From BNXB01 sp031556375 (GTDB taxonomy: Bacteria > Bacteroidota > Bacteroidia > Bacteroidales > Azobacteroidaceae): a stretch of DNA of 64,000 bases. Under the pieces are notes generated by a model that saw only the letters and a list, made by a program, of their open reading frames with translations, was not told the origin of the DNA and did no database searches. Made by a program: the position numbers and the translations under genes. Below are positions 34,900 to 42,988 of the stretch, one piece after another. Location of the stretch: NCBI GenBank assembly GCA_031556375.1, contig JAVBTA010000012.1, forward strand, positions 1 through 64,000. The letters run 5' to 3'. Positions within the stretch are counted from its first letter, which is position 1, and every line of letters starts with the position of its first letter.

Positions 34900-36342
34900 A
34901 TGAAAAAACATATAGCATTAGTTATCATTTTAGGTACATTAGTCTGGAGTTGCGCCTCAAAGGAGAAAGCGCAACTATATGTAACGACTGCCGACCGGAG
35001 TATGGAATTAACTCCGGTCGAAGTCGATGCATCAAAAAATTCAGAAAACGTCATACTAATCAATCCGGATATCTCCTATCAGGAAATGGATGGGTTTGGA
35101 GCGGCAATTACAGGTTCGTCATGTTACAACCTGTTACAAATGTCACAGGAAGACAGAACAGCCCTGCTGAAAGAAACCTTCGATCCTGTAACCGGAGACG
35201 GGTACAGTTACATCAGGATATCTATCGGTTGTTCGGATTTTTCGATGGATGAATATACCTGGTGTGATAAACCAGGTATTGAAAACTTTGAAATTAACGA
35301 ATATGATAAACGCGATCTATTTCCGATTCTAAAAGAAATTCTGGCTATCAATCCGAAAATAAAAATTATGGGTTCGCCCTGGACCTGTCCGATATGGATG
35401 AAAGTGAACAACCTGAAAGATTTACAACCCTTCGAATCCTGGACCAGCGGACAACTCAATCCGGCCTACTATCAGGATTATGCTACCTATTTTGTGAAAT
35501 GGATACACGAAATGAATGCAGAAGGTTTCAACATTGAATCAGTTACAATTCAGAACGAACCTCTTAACCGGGGCAATTCAGCTTCACTCTATATGACTTG
35601 GCAGGAGCAACGCGACTTCATAAAAACAGCCCTTGGTCCGGCATTCCGTTCCGAAGGCATTGACACAAAGATAATTGTGTACGACCACAATTATAATTAT
35701 GATGTTAATAAGCCTGAAAATTCTGATCAGGTAGGTTATCCGTTGCATATCTACGAAGATGCGGAAGCAGCACAATATATAGATGGAGCCGCTTACCACG
35801 CTTATGGTGGACGTAAAGAAGAAATGCTGAACATTCACAATACCCGTCCGGACAAAAACCTGTACTTTACAGAAATGTCTATCGGACTATGGGGAGATGG
35901 TTATAAGTTCGGAGGTGACTTGATGTGGAACATGCGTGAAGTTTGTCTCGGCACTATCAACAATTGGAATAAGGCCGTTATTATGTGGAACTTTATGCTT
36001 GACGACAAACATGCACCTTTCCGCCCGGGAGGCTGTAATATCTGTCTGGGATGTATCGATATTGACTCAAAAAATTATAAGACACTTACCAAAAACAGCC
36101 ATTATTATACAATGGCCCATCTGAGTAAGGTTATCAAGCCCGGAGCCAAACGCATCGATTCGAAAGGATATACTGCAAATGGTTTGTATTACGCAGCATT
36201 CCTCAATCCGGACAATACATATTCCGCAGTAGTTCAAAATGATACGGATCAGGCTATTCCGGTTTCATTATCAGACGGAACTAATACATTCAGCTATGAA
36301 TTACCGGCAAAAAGTGTTGTGTCGTATATCTGGAAGAGATGA
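34900..36342 (+). CDS. GH30 beta-glucanase, probably endo-beta-1,6-glucanase
   Basis: A 480-residue lipoprotein (lipobox TLVWSCASK). GH30 features: EMDGFGAAITGSS at the start, YIRISIGCSDFS, the acid/base glutamate in SVTIQNEPLN and the nucleophile glutamate in YFTEMSIGLWG, then the small C-terminal beta domain. The nearest family group by motif is GH30 subfamily 3, which contains beta-1,6-glucanases from glucan loci in Bacteroides. It would clip the beta-1,6 linkages of laminarin or yeast-type glucan. The subfamily is an inference. Confidence 0.87.
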   Translation: MKKHIALVIILGTLVWSCASKEKAQLYVTTADRSMELTPVEVDASKNSENVILINPDISYQEMDGFGAAITGSSCYNLLQMSQEDRTALLKETFDPVTGDGYSYIRISIGCSDFSMDEYTWCDKPGIENFEINEYDKRDLFPILKEILAINPKIKIMGSPWTCPIWMKVNNLKDLQPFESWTSGQLNPAYYQDYATYFVKWIHEMNAEGFNIESVTIQNEPLNRGNSASLYMTWQEQRDFIKTALGPAFRSEGIDTKIIVYDHNYNYDVNKPENSDQVGYPLHIYEDAEAAQYIDGAAYHAYGGRKEEMLNIHNTRPDKNLYFTEMSIGLWGDGYKFGGDLMWNMREVCLGTINNWNKAVIMWNFMLDDKHAPFRPGGCNICLGCIDIDSKNYKTLTKNSHYYTMAHLSKVIKPGAKRIDSKGYTANGLYYAAFLNPDNTYSAVVQNDTDQAIPVSLSDGTNTFSYELPAKSVVSYIWKR

Positions 36343-36399
36343 AAATCAGGTTCACGGTAAACCCAAAAGACATATAAATATATAATAAACAATCATAAA

Positions 36400-38718
36400 A
36401 TGAAACTAAAATCATTATTATTAACTGTAATTGTCTTAGCGACAGGAATATTTGCGGTTAATGCACAAAAATCATCTATGAGTGATGCGGAAATCAAACA
36501 AAAAGTAGACGCATTGCTGAAAGAGATGACTTTAGAAGAAAAAGTGGGACAAATGGCACAGGTTACCCTGGATGTAATTACCAAAGGACCAAACCGGTTT
36601 TCCAGTGACGAACCCGTTCAACTGGATATGAATCTGGTTCGTGACGCTATTGTAAAATACCATCTTGGATCGGTATTAAATACAGCTAATAATCGTGCCC
36701 GTACACCTGAAGTCTGGGCTAAGATCATCGGAGGGATACAGGATGTTGCCCTGAAAGAAACACGGATGAGGATTCCGGTAATCTACGGTATCGATGCTAT
36801 TCACGGTGTAACTTACACAGCCGGCGCTACAATGTTCCCTCACGAACTGGCTTTGGCTGCAACCTGGAATCCGTCCTTAGGTTATATAATGGGTGAAGTC
36901 ACCGCTTACGAAACCCGTGCAAGCAACATTCCCTGGAACTTTTCTCCTGTTCTTGATTTAGGAGCGGATCCCCGTTATTCCCGCCTGGGCGAAGGTATGG
37001 GTGAAGACCCTTACCTTATCAGCCAATTCGGGGTTCAAATCATCAAAGGGTATGAAGGCGACAAAAACGACATTTCCAACCCTTACAAAGTCGCATCTTG
37101 TATGAAGCACTTCCTCGGATATGCAGTACCTATTTCCGGTAAAGACCGCACCCCTGCCTATATTCCGGATCATGTATTGCGCGAATATCACCTGCCTCCA
37201 TTTAAAGCGGCAATAGAAGCCGGCGCTCATACTATCATGATCAATTCCGGAATTATCAACGGGATACCTTGTCACGCCAATTATGAATTGTTGACAAAAC
37301 TACTTCGCGAAGAACTTGGTTTCCAAGGCTTAATTGTCAGCGACTGGGGAGATATTGAAAATATGTACAAACGCGACCGTGTTGCCGCAAATAATCGTGA
37401 AGCCGTTAAAATGGTTATAAATGCAGGATTGGACATGTCCATGATCGCTTATGATTACGAACCTTTCTGCAATGACCTGGTGGCTTTGGTTAAAGACGGA
37501 GAAGTAAAAATGAGTCGTATTGATGATGCAGTAAGCCGTATCTTAACGTTGAAATACAAGCTGAATCTATTCAATAAACCAACTGTCAACTATAAGGATT
37601 ATCCTAAATTCGGAAGTGATGAGTTTGGTAAGAAAGCTTATCAGGCTGCAGCTGAAGCGATCACTTTGTTGAAGAATCAGGATAATATACTTCCTTTAAG
37701 TAAGACTGCTAAAGTTCTGGTAACCGGTCCGGGCTCAAACTCAATGCGTCCTCTTAATGGTTGTTGGACATACTCCTGGCAAGGACAGCTCAGCGACGAA
37801 TTCGCAGCCGGTTATAATACGGTTTCAGAAGCTATTCAAAAGAAGATTGGCGCCAATGCAACATGTATCCCAGGGGTTAGTTATGGAAAAGAAATGGATT
37901 ATCGTATCGAAAACAAAGACAAATACGATGAAGCTCTGGCAGCTGCTAAACAATCGGATTATATCGTACTTTGTGTCGGAGAAAATTCTTATGCTGAAAA
38001 GCCCGGAGACCTGGTCGATCTGACTTTGAGTAAATTACAGTTGCAATACGCTAAAGACCTGATTACAACAGGGAAACCGGTAGTTTTAGTCTTGGCTGAA
38101 GGTCGTCCACGCGTGATTCGCGAAATCGTTCCCGGTGTAAATGGTATCCTGATGGCTTACTGGCCAGGAAATTATGGAGGAGATGCTTTGGCTGACATTA
38201 TTTTCGGAGATGTAAATCCTTCCGGAAAACTTCCTGTCACATATCCTAGTGCGGTTAATTCGCTGATAACCTACATCCACAAACCATCTGAAGAACAGGC
38301 TAAATCAGCCGGTATGTATAATTACGAAGGTGATTTCACCCCTGAATTTCATTTCGGATTCGGATTGAGTTACACTTCTTTCGAATATTCCAACCTGAAA
38401 CTAAGTTCAAAAAATATCACAGGAAATCAGGATCTTACAATCACGGTAGACGTAAAAAATACCGGAAAAAGATCGGGAAAAGAAGTCGTCCAACTATACA
38501 CTTCCGACCTGGTAGCCGGCATGACTCCGGATATGAAACGCCTGAGAAGATTTGAAAAGATAGAGTTACAACCGGGAGAAACGAAAACCGTGAAGTTCAC
38601 TATCAATGGGAAGGATCTGGCATTTGTAAACAATCAAAACAAATGGATCACTGAGCCGGGAGAGTTCAAAGCAATGATAGGAAATACCTCTTTGGAAGAA
38701 ACATTCAATTATAAATAA
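36400..38718 (+). CDS. GH3 beta-glucosidase
   Basis: A 772-residue exported enzyme (signal ends GIFAVNAQ). It has the GH3 (alpha/beta)8 domain with RIPVIYGIDAIHGV and KHFLGYAVP, and the nucleophile aspartate in LIVSDWGDIENM. The alpha/beta sandwich domain (EAITLLKNQDNILPL...) and a C-terminal fibronectin type III-like domain (VDVKNTGKRSGKEVVQLY...) complete the usual bgl layout. It releases glucose from the oligosaccharides made by GH5, GH16 and GH30. Last gene of the operon. Confidence 0.93.
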   Translation: MKLKSLLLTVIVLATGIFAVNAQKSSMSDAEIKQKVDALLKEMTLEEKVGQMAQVTLDVITKGPNRFSSDEPVQLDMNLVRDAIVKYHLGSVLNTANNRARTPEVWAKIIGGIQDVALKETRMRIPVIYGIDAIHGVTYTAGATMFPHELALAATWNPSLGYIMGEVTAYETRASNIPWNFSPVLDLGADPRYSRLGEGMGEDPYLISQFGVQIIKGYEGDKNDISNPYKVASCMKHFLGYAVPISGKDRTPAYIPDHVLREYHLPPFKAAIEAGAHTIMINSGIINGIPCHANYELLTKLLREELGFQGLIVSDWGDIENMYKRDRVAANNREAVKMVINAGLDMSMIAYDYEPFCNDLVALVKDGEVKMSRIDDAVSRILTLKYKLNLFNKPTVNYKDYPKFGSDEFGKKAYQAAAEAITLLKNQDNILPLSKTAKVLVTGPGSNSMRPLNGCWTYSWQGQLSDEFAAGYNTVSEAIQKKIGANATCIPGVSYGKEMDYRIENKDKYDEALAAAKQSDYIVLCVGENSYAEKPGDLVDLTLSKLQLQYAKDLITTGKPVVLVLAEGRPRVIREIVPGVNGILMAYWPGNYGGDALADIIFGDVNPSGKLPVTYPSAVNSLITYIHKPSEEQAKSAGMYNYEGDFTPEFHFGFGLSYTSFEYSNLKLSSKNITGNQDLTITVDVKNTGKRSGKEVVQLYTSDLVAGMTPDMKRLRRFEKIELQPGETKTVKFTINGKDLAFVNNQNKWITEPGEFKAMIGNTSLEETFNYK

Positions 38719-38722
38719 ACAC

Positions 38723-38770
38723 ATCGTGTCCACCTGCCGCATGAAAATAGTGCGGCAGGGAGGGCACGAT
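38723..38770. terminator. Hairpin between the convergent GH3 and thiamin receptor genes
   Basis: CCTGCCGCA (38733-38741) pairs with TGCGGCAGG (38751-38759) around a 9-nt loop, and ATCGTG (38723-38728) pairs with CACGAT (38765-38770). The stem is strong but no T-run follows directly on either strand. Its place, 4-5 bp from both stop codons, suggests it ends transcripts from both sides. Confidence 0.6.
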
Positions 38771-38775
38771 AACGT

Positions 38776-41013
38776 TTAAAATTTTAACACTACATTTGCT
38801 AATACATTTGTTCCTGCCTGAGGGAAATAACGTAGTTGACTGATTCGTTTACTTGTATTATCACTACCCTCATACCAACTGTCATAGACATAGCCGTTGC
38901 TTTCATATTCTTCATTGAACAGGTTGTTGATCAACAGGTTCAGAGATAGGGATTTTATTCCTTTCAGGCTGAAAGAATAACCAAATCTCAGGTTATTGAC
39001 GAAATACGGATCAATTTTCCGATCATTACTTTCCGAATTATCAAGATACTGCTTCCCAACGTATATCGATTGCAATCCAGCCGACCATTTTTGGTAGTTG
39101 AATGAGAACAAACTATTGGCAACAATATCCGGAGAATAGGATATGCTGGTTGTTCCCAGATCGTTCTTAACACCATAAACATATTCTGTGTAGTCTTTAA
39201 TTTTGTTTTGACTGAATGTGACATTTCCGTTCCATTGCAACCAATGTGTAATCGGAAGTCCGGCAGTAATTTCAACTCCCATACGATAACTATCCGGAAT
39301 ATTGTCAGTAAGCAATTCACCGATATCACTAACTTCTCCCGTCAGGATCAATTGATCTTTGTATTTCATGTAATACAGATTCACTCCGGCAGAAAATGAA
39401 GATCCATGATATTTGTATCCTAATTCGTAGTCATAAAGAGTTTCTGCTTTAGGTAATACGCCCGGCTCTTTCCCTTCCGTATAATTATTCCGGTTGGGCT
39501 CCCGGTGACCGACAGCTAAAGAAGCATACAAATCATTCTCCGGATTGATCCGGTAAAAAATTCCGGCTTTAGGATTGAAAAAATTGAAATTATTATCAAA
39601 ACCGAGGACTTGCATTGCCTTTGTCGATTTATCATACTCATCATTTTGTCCGTTGATCTTATACCTGATATGACGGTATTGCATATCGGCAAAGAAATTC
39701 CAATGATCATCCAATTGATAATTCGCCTTCAGAAAAATGTTTGCATCCGTCTTTTCCGAATCACTCCGGTAATATTCATGTTCAGGATAAAAATCTGAGT
39801 CGCCTGCATAGTTCTTAGTCCAGATCACTTTCCCGAAGTGATTTCCATCATAGTAGTTACCTCCTCCTCCGAGAGAAATATCCCATTTACCTTTGATATA
39901 ATCGAGGGAAAAAACCATACCTCCGAACCCATTATCCAGATGTTTTTGGCGGACAAGGTCTGTTTTTGTTACTTCTTTATCATCATAAATAAATGGTTTC
40001 AATCCATATTCAACCAGTTTACGACCCATTTTGTACTCTTCATAATAACCGTCGCCTTTAGTATAATGTAAAGTTGCATTCAATTTAAGAAACGGATTAA
40101 GTACCTGAAGAAAAGACAATTGATAATTAGTTTGATTATAATTATCGGTTTGATTATCATAGTAAAGAGGAAGCCCTTTACTATCTACTCCCATGAAGCC
40201 GCAAGGATTATAGGTACGATTGATAGCAAGGTAATCAATTTCTTCCCCATTCCCGCTCGGCACCCCGTCCCAGGCATGGTATGTCTTCTCTTTTCCTCCA
40301 AACACAATGAATTTCAAAAGAGTATTTGTATGGTGATAACTAGCCTGAGCAAAATATGATTTCAGGTCTGTAGACGCCCTGTCTATATATCCGTCAGAGT
40401 TTATACCAGATAATCTCGCGTCAAAAGCCCAATGCCCTCCCATTTTCCCTGTACCGACTTTTAATGCGGCTTTTGATGTATTGAAAGATCCATAAGTCCC
40501 ATCAAATTCAGCATACGGAAGAGTTGGGATATACGCCGTTTTAAGATTGATACTGGCTCCAAAGGCTCCTGCCCCGTTAGTCGAAGTACCGACACCACGC
40601 TGAACTTGTAAATCCTGTACTGAAGATGCAAAATCAGGAATATTAACCCAAAATACGCTTTGAGATTCCGCATCATTCATCGGGACTCCATTTGCCGTGA
40701 TATTAATCCTGTTGGCATCAGTTCCACGCACCCGGAATCCTGTGTAACCGACACCATTCCCCGCATCGGAAGTAGCGACAACAGAAGGAGTAAGAGTTAG
40801 CAAAAACGGGATATCCTGCCCGTAGTTTATTTTTTCAATTTGTGTCTTATCAAGGTCGGAATAGCTTAACGGCGTCTTTTCTTTTGCACGGGTAGCTATG
40901 ACCTGAACTTCTTGCAAATCAACGGACTTCAGTGTATCCGTTTTTTCCTGAGAAAATGTAAGTGTCGCTGTTGACAAAAAGCATGTCAACCAAATAAATA
41001 AAACCTTTTTCAT
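38776..41013 (-). CDS. TonB-dependent outer membrane receptor, probably for thiamin
   Basis: A 745-residue beta-barrel receptor. Signal peptide (ends TLTFSQ), TonB box region VDLQEVQVIATRA (about 31-43), plug domain with GFRVRGTDANRINITANGVPMNDAESQ and VQRGVGTSTNGAGAFGASI, then the barrel with late INNLFNEEYESNGYVYD and a C-terminal Phe. It lacks the carboxypeptidase-like domain and SusD partner of glycan transporters. A TPP riboswitch in its leader ties it to thiamin uptake; Bacteroidota receptors under this riboswitch are known thiamin transporters. Long leader of about 215 nt. Confidence 0.88.
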   Translation of the reverse strand: MKKVLFIWLTCFLSTATLTFSQEKTDTLKSVDLQEVQVIATRAKEKTPLSYSDLDKTQIEKINYGQDIPFLLTLTPSVVATSDAGNGVGYTGFRVRGTDANRINITANGVPMNDAESQSVFWVNIPDFASSVQDLQVQRGVGTSTNGAGAFGASINLKTAYIPTLPYAEFDGTYGSFNTSKAALKVGTGKMGGHWAFDARLSGINSDGYIDRASTDLKSYFAQASYHHTNTLLKFIVFGGKEKTYHAWDGVPSGNGEEIDYLAINRTYNPCGFMGVDSKGLPLYYDNQTDNYNQTNYQLSFLQVLNPFLKLNATLHYTKGDGYYEEYKMGRKLVEYGLKPFIYDDKEVTKTDLVRQKHLDNGFGGMVFSLDYIKGKWDISLGGGGNYYDGNHFGKVIWTKNYAGDSDFYPEHEYYRSDSEKTDANIFLKANYQLDDHWNFFADMQYRHIRYKINGQNDEYDKSTKAMQVLGFDNNFNFFNPKAGIFYRINPENDLYASLAVGHREPNRNNYTEGKEPGVLPKAETLYDYELGYKYHGSSFSAGVNLYYMKYKDQLILTGEVSDIGELLTDNIPDSYRMGVEITAGLPITHWLQWNGNVTFSQNKIKDYTEYVYGVKNDLGTTSISYSPDIVANSLFSFNYQKWSAGLQSIYVGKQYLDNSESNDRKIDPYFVNNLRFGYSFSLKGIKSLSLNLLINNLFNEEYESNGYVYDSWYEGSDNTSKRISQLRYFPQAGTNVLANVVLKF

Positions 41014-41150
41014 TGTAAATTAATTATGCAGACAAAGATTTTTGCCTTTTTGACAAAAAATTTCTGTTTGCAGATTCAACAAAAATAAAAAGGGATAGTT
41101 TGAGATCGGATTCTTCACAATGATATTGGAAGAAATGTGCCGGCCGGCAA

Positions 41151-41229
41151 ATCTTTGTCCCTCCGCCGGTATGACCCGGTTCAGGTTCAAAGGGTATAAT
41201 CTCAGCCCAAAATGGGCACCCCTAAAGAT
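41151..41229 (-). promoter_or_regulatory. TPP (thiamin pyrophosphate) riboswitch
   Basis: Read on the minus strand, the region has the THI-box core: GGGGTGCCC, GGGCTGAGAT, ACCCTTTGAACCTGA and ATACCGGCGGAGGGA in the right order. Outer stem P1 is ATCTTT (41229-41224) with AAAGAT (41156-41151). A perfect 12-bp palindrome TGCCGGCCGGCA (41138-41149) lies directly downstream. Its GCCGG can pair with the CCGGC of the aptamer, a possible switch between bound and free folds. Confidence 0.95.
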
Positions 41230-41237
41230 ATCGGGCG

Positions 41238-41245
41238 CAAAGGTA
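41238..41245 (-). promoter_or_regulatory. Promoter -7 element (TACCTTTG) of the riboswitch transcript
   Basis: TACCTTTG on the minus strand ends 8 bp before the first paired base of the riboswitch, so transcription would begin right at the aptamer. It lies between the riboswitch and the ribF stop codon. Confidence 0.6.
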
Positions 41246-41260
41246 ATAAAAAAGGTGAAA

Positions 41261-42190
41261 TTACTCCAATATTTCCCGGATTTTAACTTCGTCTCGTACT
41301 AATTGCGAGATTAATTCTTCAATAGTATCAAATTTTATATCATTCCGGATATATTCTACAAGCTCTATCTTAAGGTCTTTCCCGTAAATATCCTCAACAA
41401 AATCCAAAATATGTGTCTCTATCCGCTGCTCACCTCCGGAAACAACAGTCGGACGGTCTCCGATATAGGTCATTCCATTATAGATACTTCCATCGATATG
41501 GACTCGTGTGGCATAAATTCCGATAGCCGGAATAACTTTGTATGGCTCAGTTATCTGCAGGTTTGCCGTAGGAAATCCCATTTTTCGCCCCATTTGATTT
41601 CCCGTAATCACTTGTCCTTCAATGGTGTAATTATAAGATAATAGTGATGAGGCTTTTTCTACATTTCCTTCGGAAAGAAGATGCCTGATAGTGGTTGAAC
41701 TAATGTGTAAACCAGTCTCTTCCAGCTGCTTAGCTTGCAGAACCTGCATTCCGCATGAGTTTCCGTATAATTTATAGTCATTAAAGTCATTTACACGACC
41801 TTTCCCAAAACGGTGATCATATCCGATAATCAAATCTTTAACATGCAACTCTTTACTCAGTTTCTCACGGATAAATTCTTCAGCTGTTAACTCCGATAGT
41901 TCTTTTGTAAAGTTAAGAACAAAACAGAAATCTACTCCGGTAGTTGAGAGTTGAAACAATTTTTCTTCAAAATTATTCAACAACTGCGGCTGATAATCCG
42001 ATTGTAATATTTTACGCGGATGCACGGGAAATGTGATCACAGCAGAAGGAAGACCAGCTTCAGAAGCAATCGCTTTAAGTTGTTCTATCAAAAAACGATG
42101 ACCCCGGTGAACTCCATCGAAAAATCCGATAGTAGCGGCAAATTCTTCATTCGGAAGAATTGAATTTTTATCCAGATAAATTATATTCAT
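41261..42190 (-). CDS. ribF: Bifunctional riboflavin kinase / FAD synthetase
   Basis: A 309-residue enzyme that phosphorylates riboflavin to FMN and adenylates FMN to FAD. The N-terminal nucleotidyltransferase has GFFDGVHRGHRFLI, the RFGKGRVND region and HISSTTIRHLL. The C-terminal riboflavin kinase has GRKMGFPTANL and GMTYIGDRPTV. The length is typical. It has its own promoter (42218-42225), so it does not depend on the hicAB genes upstream. Confidence 0.95.
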   Translation of the reverse strand: MNIIYLDKNSILPNEEFAATIGFFDGVHRGHRFLIEQLKAIASEAGLPSAVITFPVHPRKILQSDYQPQLLNNFEEKLFQLSTTGVDFCFVLNFTKELSELTAEEFIREKLSKELHVKDLIIGYDHRFGKGRVNDFNDYKLYGNSCGMQVLQAKQLEETGLHISSTTIRHLLSEGNVEKASSLLSYNYTIEGQVITGNQMGRKMGFPTANLQITEPYKVIPAIGIYATRVHIDGSIYNGMTYIGDRPTVVSGGEQRIETHILDFVEDIYGKDLKIELVEYIRNDIKFDTIEELISQLVRDEVKIREILE

Positions 42191-42217
42191 ATACTAAATA
42201 CTGAACCAATAGGGAAA

Positions 42218-42225
42218 CAAAGTTA
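42218..42225 (-). promoter_or_regulatory. ribF promoter -7 element (TAACTTTG)
   Basis: TAACTTTG on the minus strand lies in the 41-bp gap between hicB and ribF, 27 bp before the ribF start, and fits TAnnTTTG. Confidence 0.5.
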
Positions 42226-42231
42226 AGGAAT

Positions 42232-42579
42232 TTAATAATTAATTCCTCCAAGTTGAGTCTCAATAGCCTTTTTAACAAACGAATTTAAAGTAATACCCAT
42301 AGATTTAGCTGTAATTACTGCTTTATAATGCAAGTCTGAGTTTAATCTCACATTAAATATCCCAGTATACGATTTTTGAGCATTTTTTACCCCATTTCTA
42401 AAGCAAAAATCCAAATAACTTTCAACCGCACCTTTAAATGCGTCTTTTAATTCAGAAACACTTTGTCCTTCAAAAGATACAACAGAATTAATTCCCTCTA
42501 TGTGCCCAATGAAAGCCTCATCTTCATCACTGTATTTAACAGTCGCGATAAAGCCTTTATATTTCAATGCATTATCCAT
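42232..42579 (-). CDS. hicB: HicB-type antitoxin
   Basis: A 115-residue antitoxin. The N-terminal part (about 1-65) is the HicB degenerate RNase H-like fold: YKGFIATVKYSDEDEAFIGHIEGI, VSFEGQSVSELKDAFKGAVESYLDFC. The C-terminus (about 73-110) is a ribbon-helix-helix DNA-binding domain (FNVRLNSDLHYKAVITAKSMGITLNSFVKKAIE). It should bind and block HicA and repress the pair. It starts 6 bp after hicA, the usual toxin-first order. Confidence 0.9.
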   Translation of the reverse strand: MDNALKYKGFIATVKYSDEDEAFIGHIEGINSVVSFEGQSVSELKDAFKGAVESYLDFCFRNGVKNAQKSYTGIFNVRLNSDLHYKAVITAKSMGITLNSFVKKAIETQLGGINY

Positions 42580-42585
42580 AATCTA

Positions 42586-42864
42586 TCAATCATTTATTTC
42601 TTCTATATCAACAACTCCAATTCTCATTAAAAATTCTAAAACGTCTTTCATCTGATAAGGTTTAAGTACATTTTTAGGATGAGGCCTATGCAAGTCTAAA
42701 GAAACTGTCAATATCTTATTCTCAAAAACGACTCGTGATCCTGATGTTTTCCCTTTATTACATTGAACATATCCATATTTTCTTAGTAATTTACTCAATT
42801 CATCCCAAGTAAAGTCTTTGGGAAGTTTTAAAAAACGTTGCAACAATTTTTCGTGAGAACTCAT
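42586..42864 (-). CDS. hicA: HicA-type mRNA interferase toxin
   Basis: A 92-residue toxin of the HicA family. It has the double-stranded-RNA-binding-like fold: DELSKLLRKYGYVQ, GSRVVFENK and LHRPHPKNVLKPYQMKDVLEFL. In many HicA proteins the catalytic histidine sits in GSHxxF; here it reads GSR, with histidines in LHRPHP, the pattern of a recognised HicA subtype. The expected action is cleavage of translated mRNA when HicB is lost. The pair lies between ribF and aroA and is probably an accessory insertion. Confidence 0.88.
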   Translation of the reverse strand: MSSHEKLLQRFLKLPKDFTWDELSKLLRKYGYVQCNKGKTSGSRVVFENKILTVSLDLHRPHPKNVLKPYQMKDVLEFLMRIGVVDIEEIND

Positions 42865-42883
42865 AATTAAAGTGGTTATTTTG

Positions 42884-42914
42884 CAAATGTAACTATATTT
42901 CAGTTACAAACAAA
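42884..42914 (-). promoter_or_regulatory. hicAB promoter with inverted-repeat operator
   Basis: On the minus strand, TACATTTG (42884-42891) is the -7 box and TTTG (42911-42914) lies 19 bp upstream. The perfect inverted repeat TGTAACT (42888-42894) and AGTTACA (42902-42908), spaced by 7 bp, overlaps the -7 box and the promoter spacer. This is where an autorepressing HicB ribbon-helix-helix would be expected to bind. Confidence 0.6.
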
Positions 42915-42956
42915 AAAAATGAAAACAAAACTTCAATTTGATGATGAAAAAATCAG

Positions 42957-42964
42957 TACTTTTG
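42957..42964 (+). promoter_or_regulatory. aroA promoter -7 element (TACTTTTG)
   Basis: TACTTTTG lies 24 bp before the ATG at 42989 and shows that the earlier in-frame ATG at 42938 is not the start. Confidence 0.5.
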
Positions 42965-42988
42965 TATTTCAAATTCAATATCGCTAAA

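Noticed and set aside
41061..41086. Intrinsic terminator in the thiamin receptor leader (TCTG-CAAA-CAGA followed by a T-run)
   Set aside because: The stem is only four base pairs, too weak to call, although the following T-run is noted.
42938..42988. Upstream ATG for aroA adding 17 residues
   Set aside because: A promoter -7 box lies inside this extension, and the family N-terminus starts at 42989.
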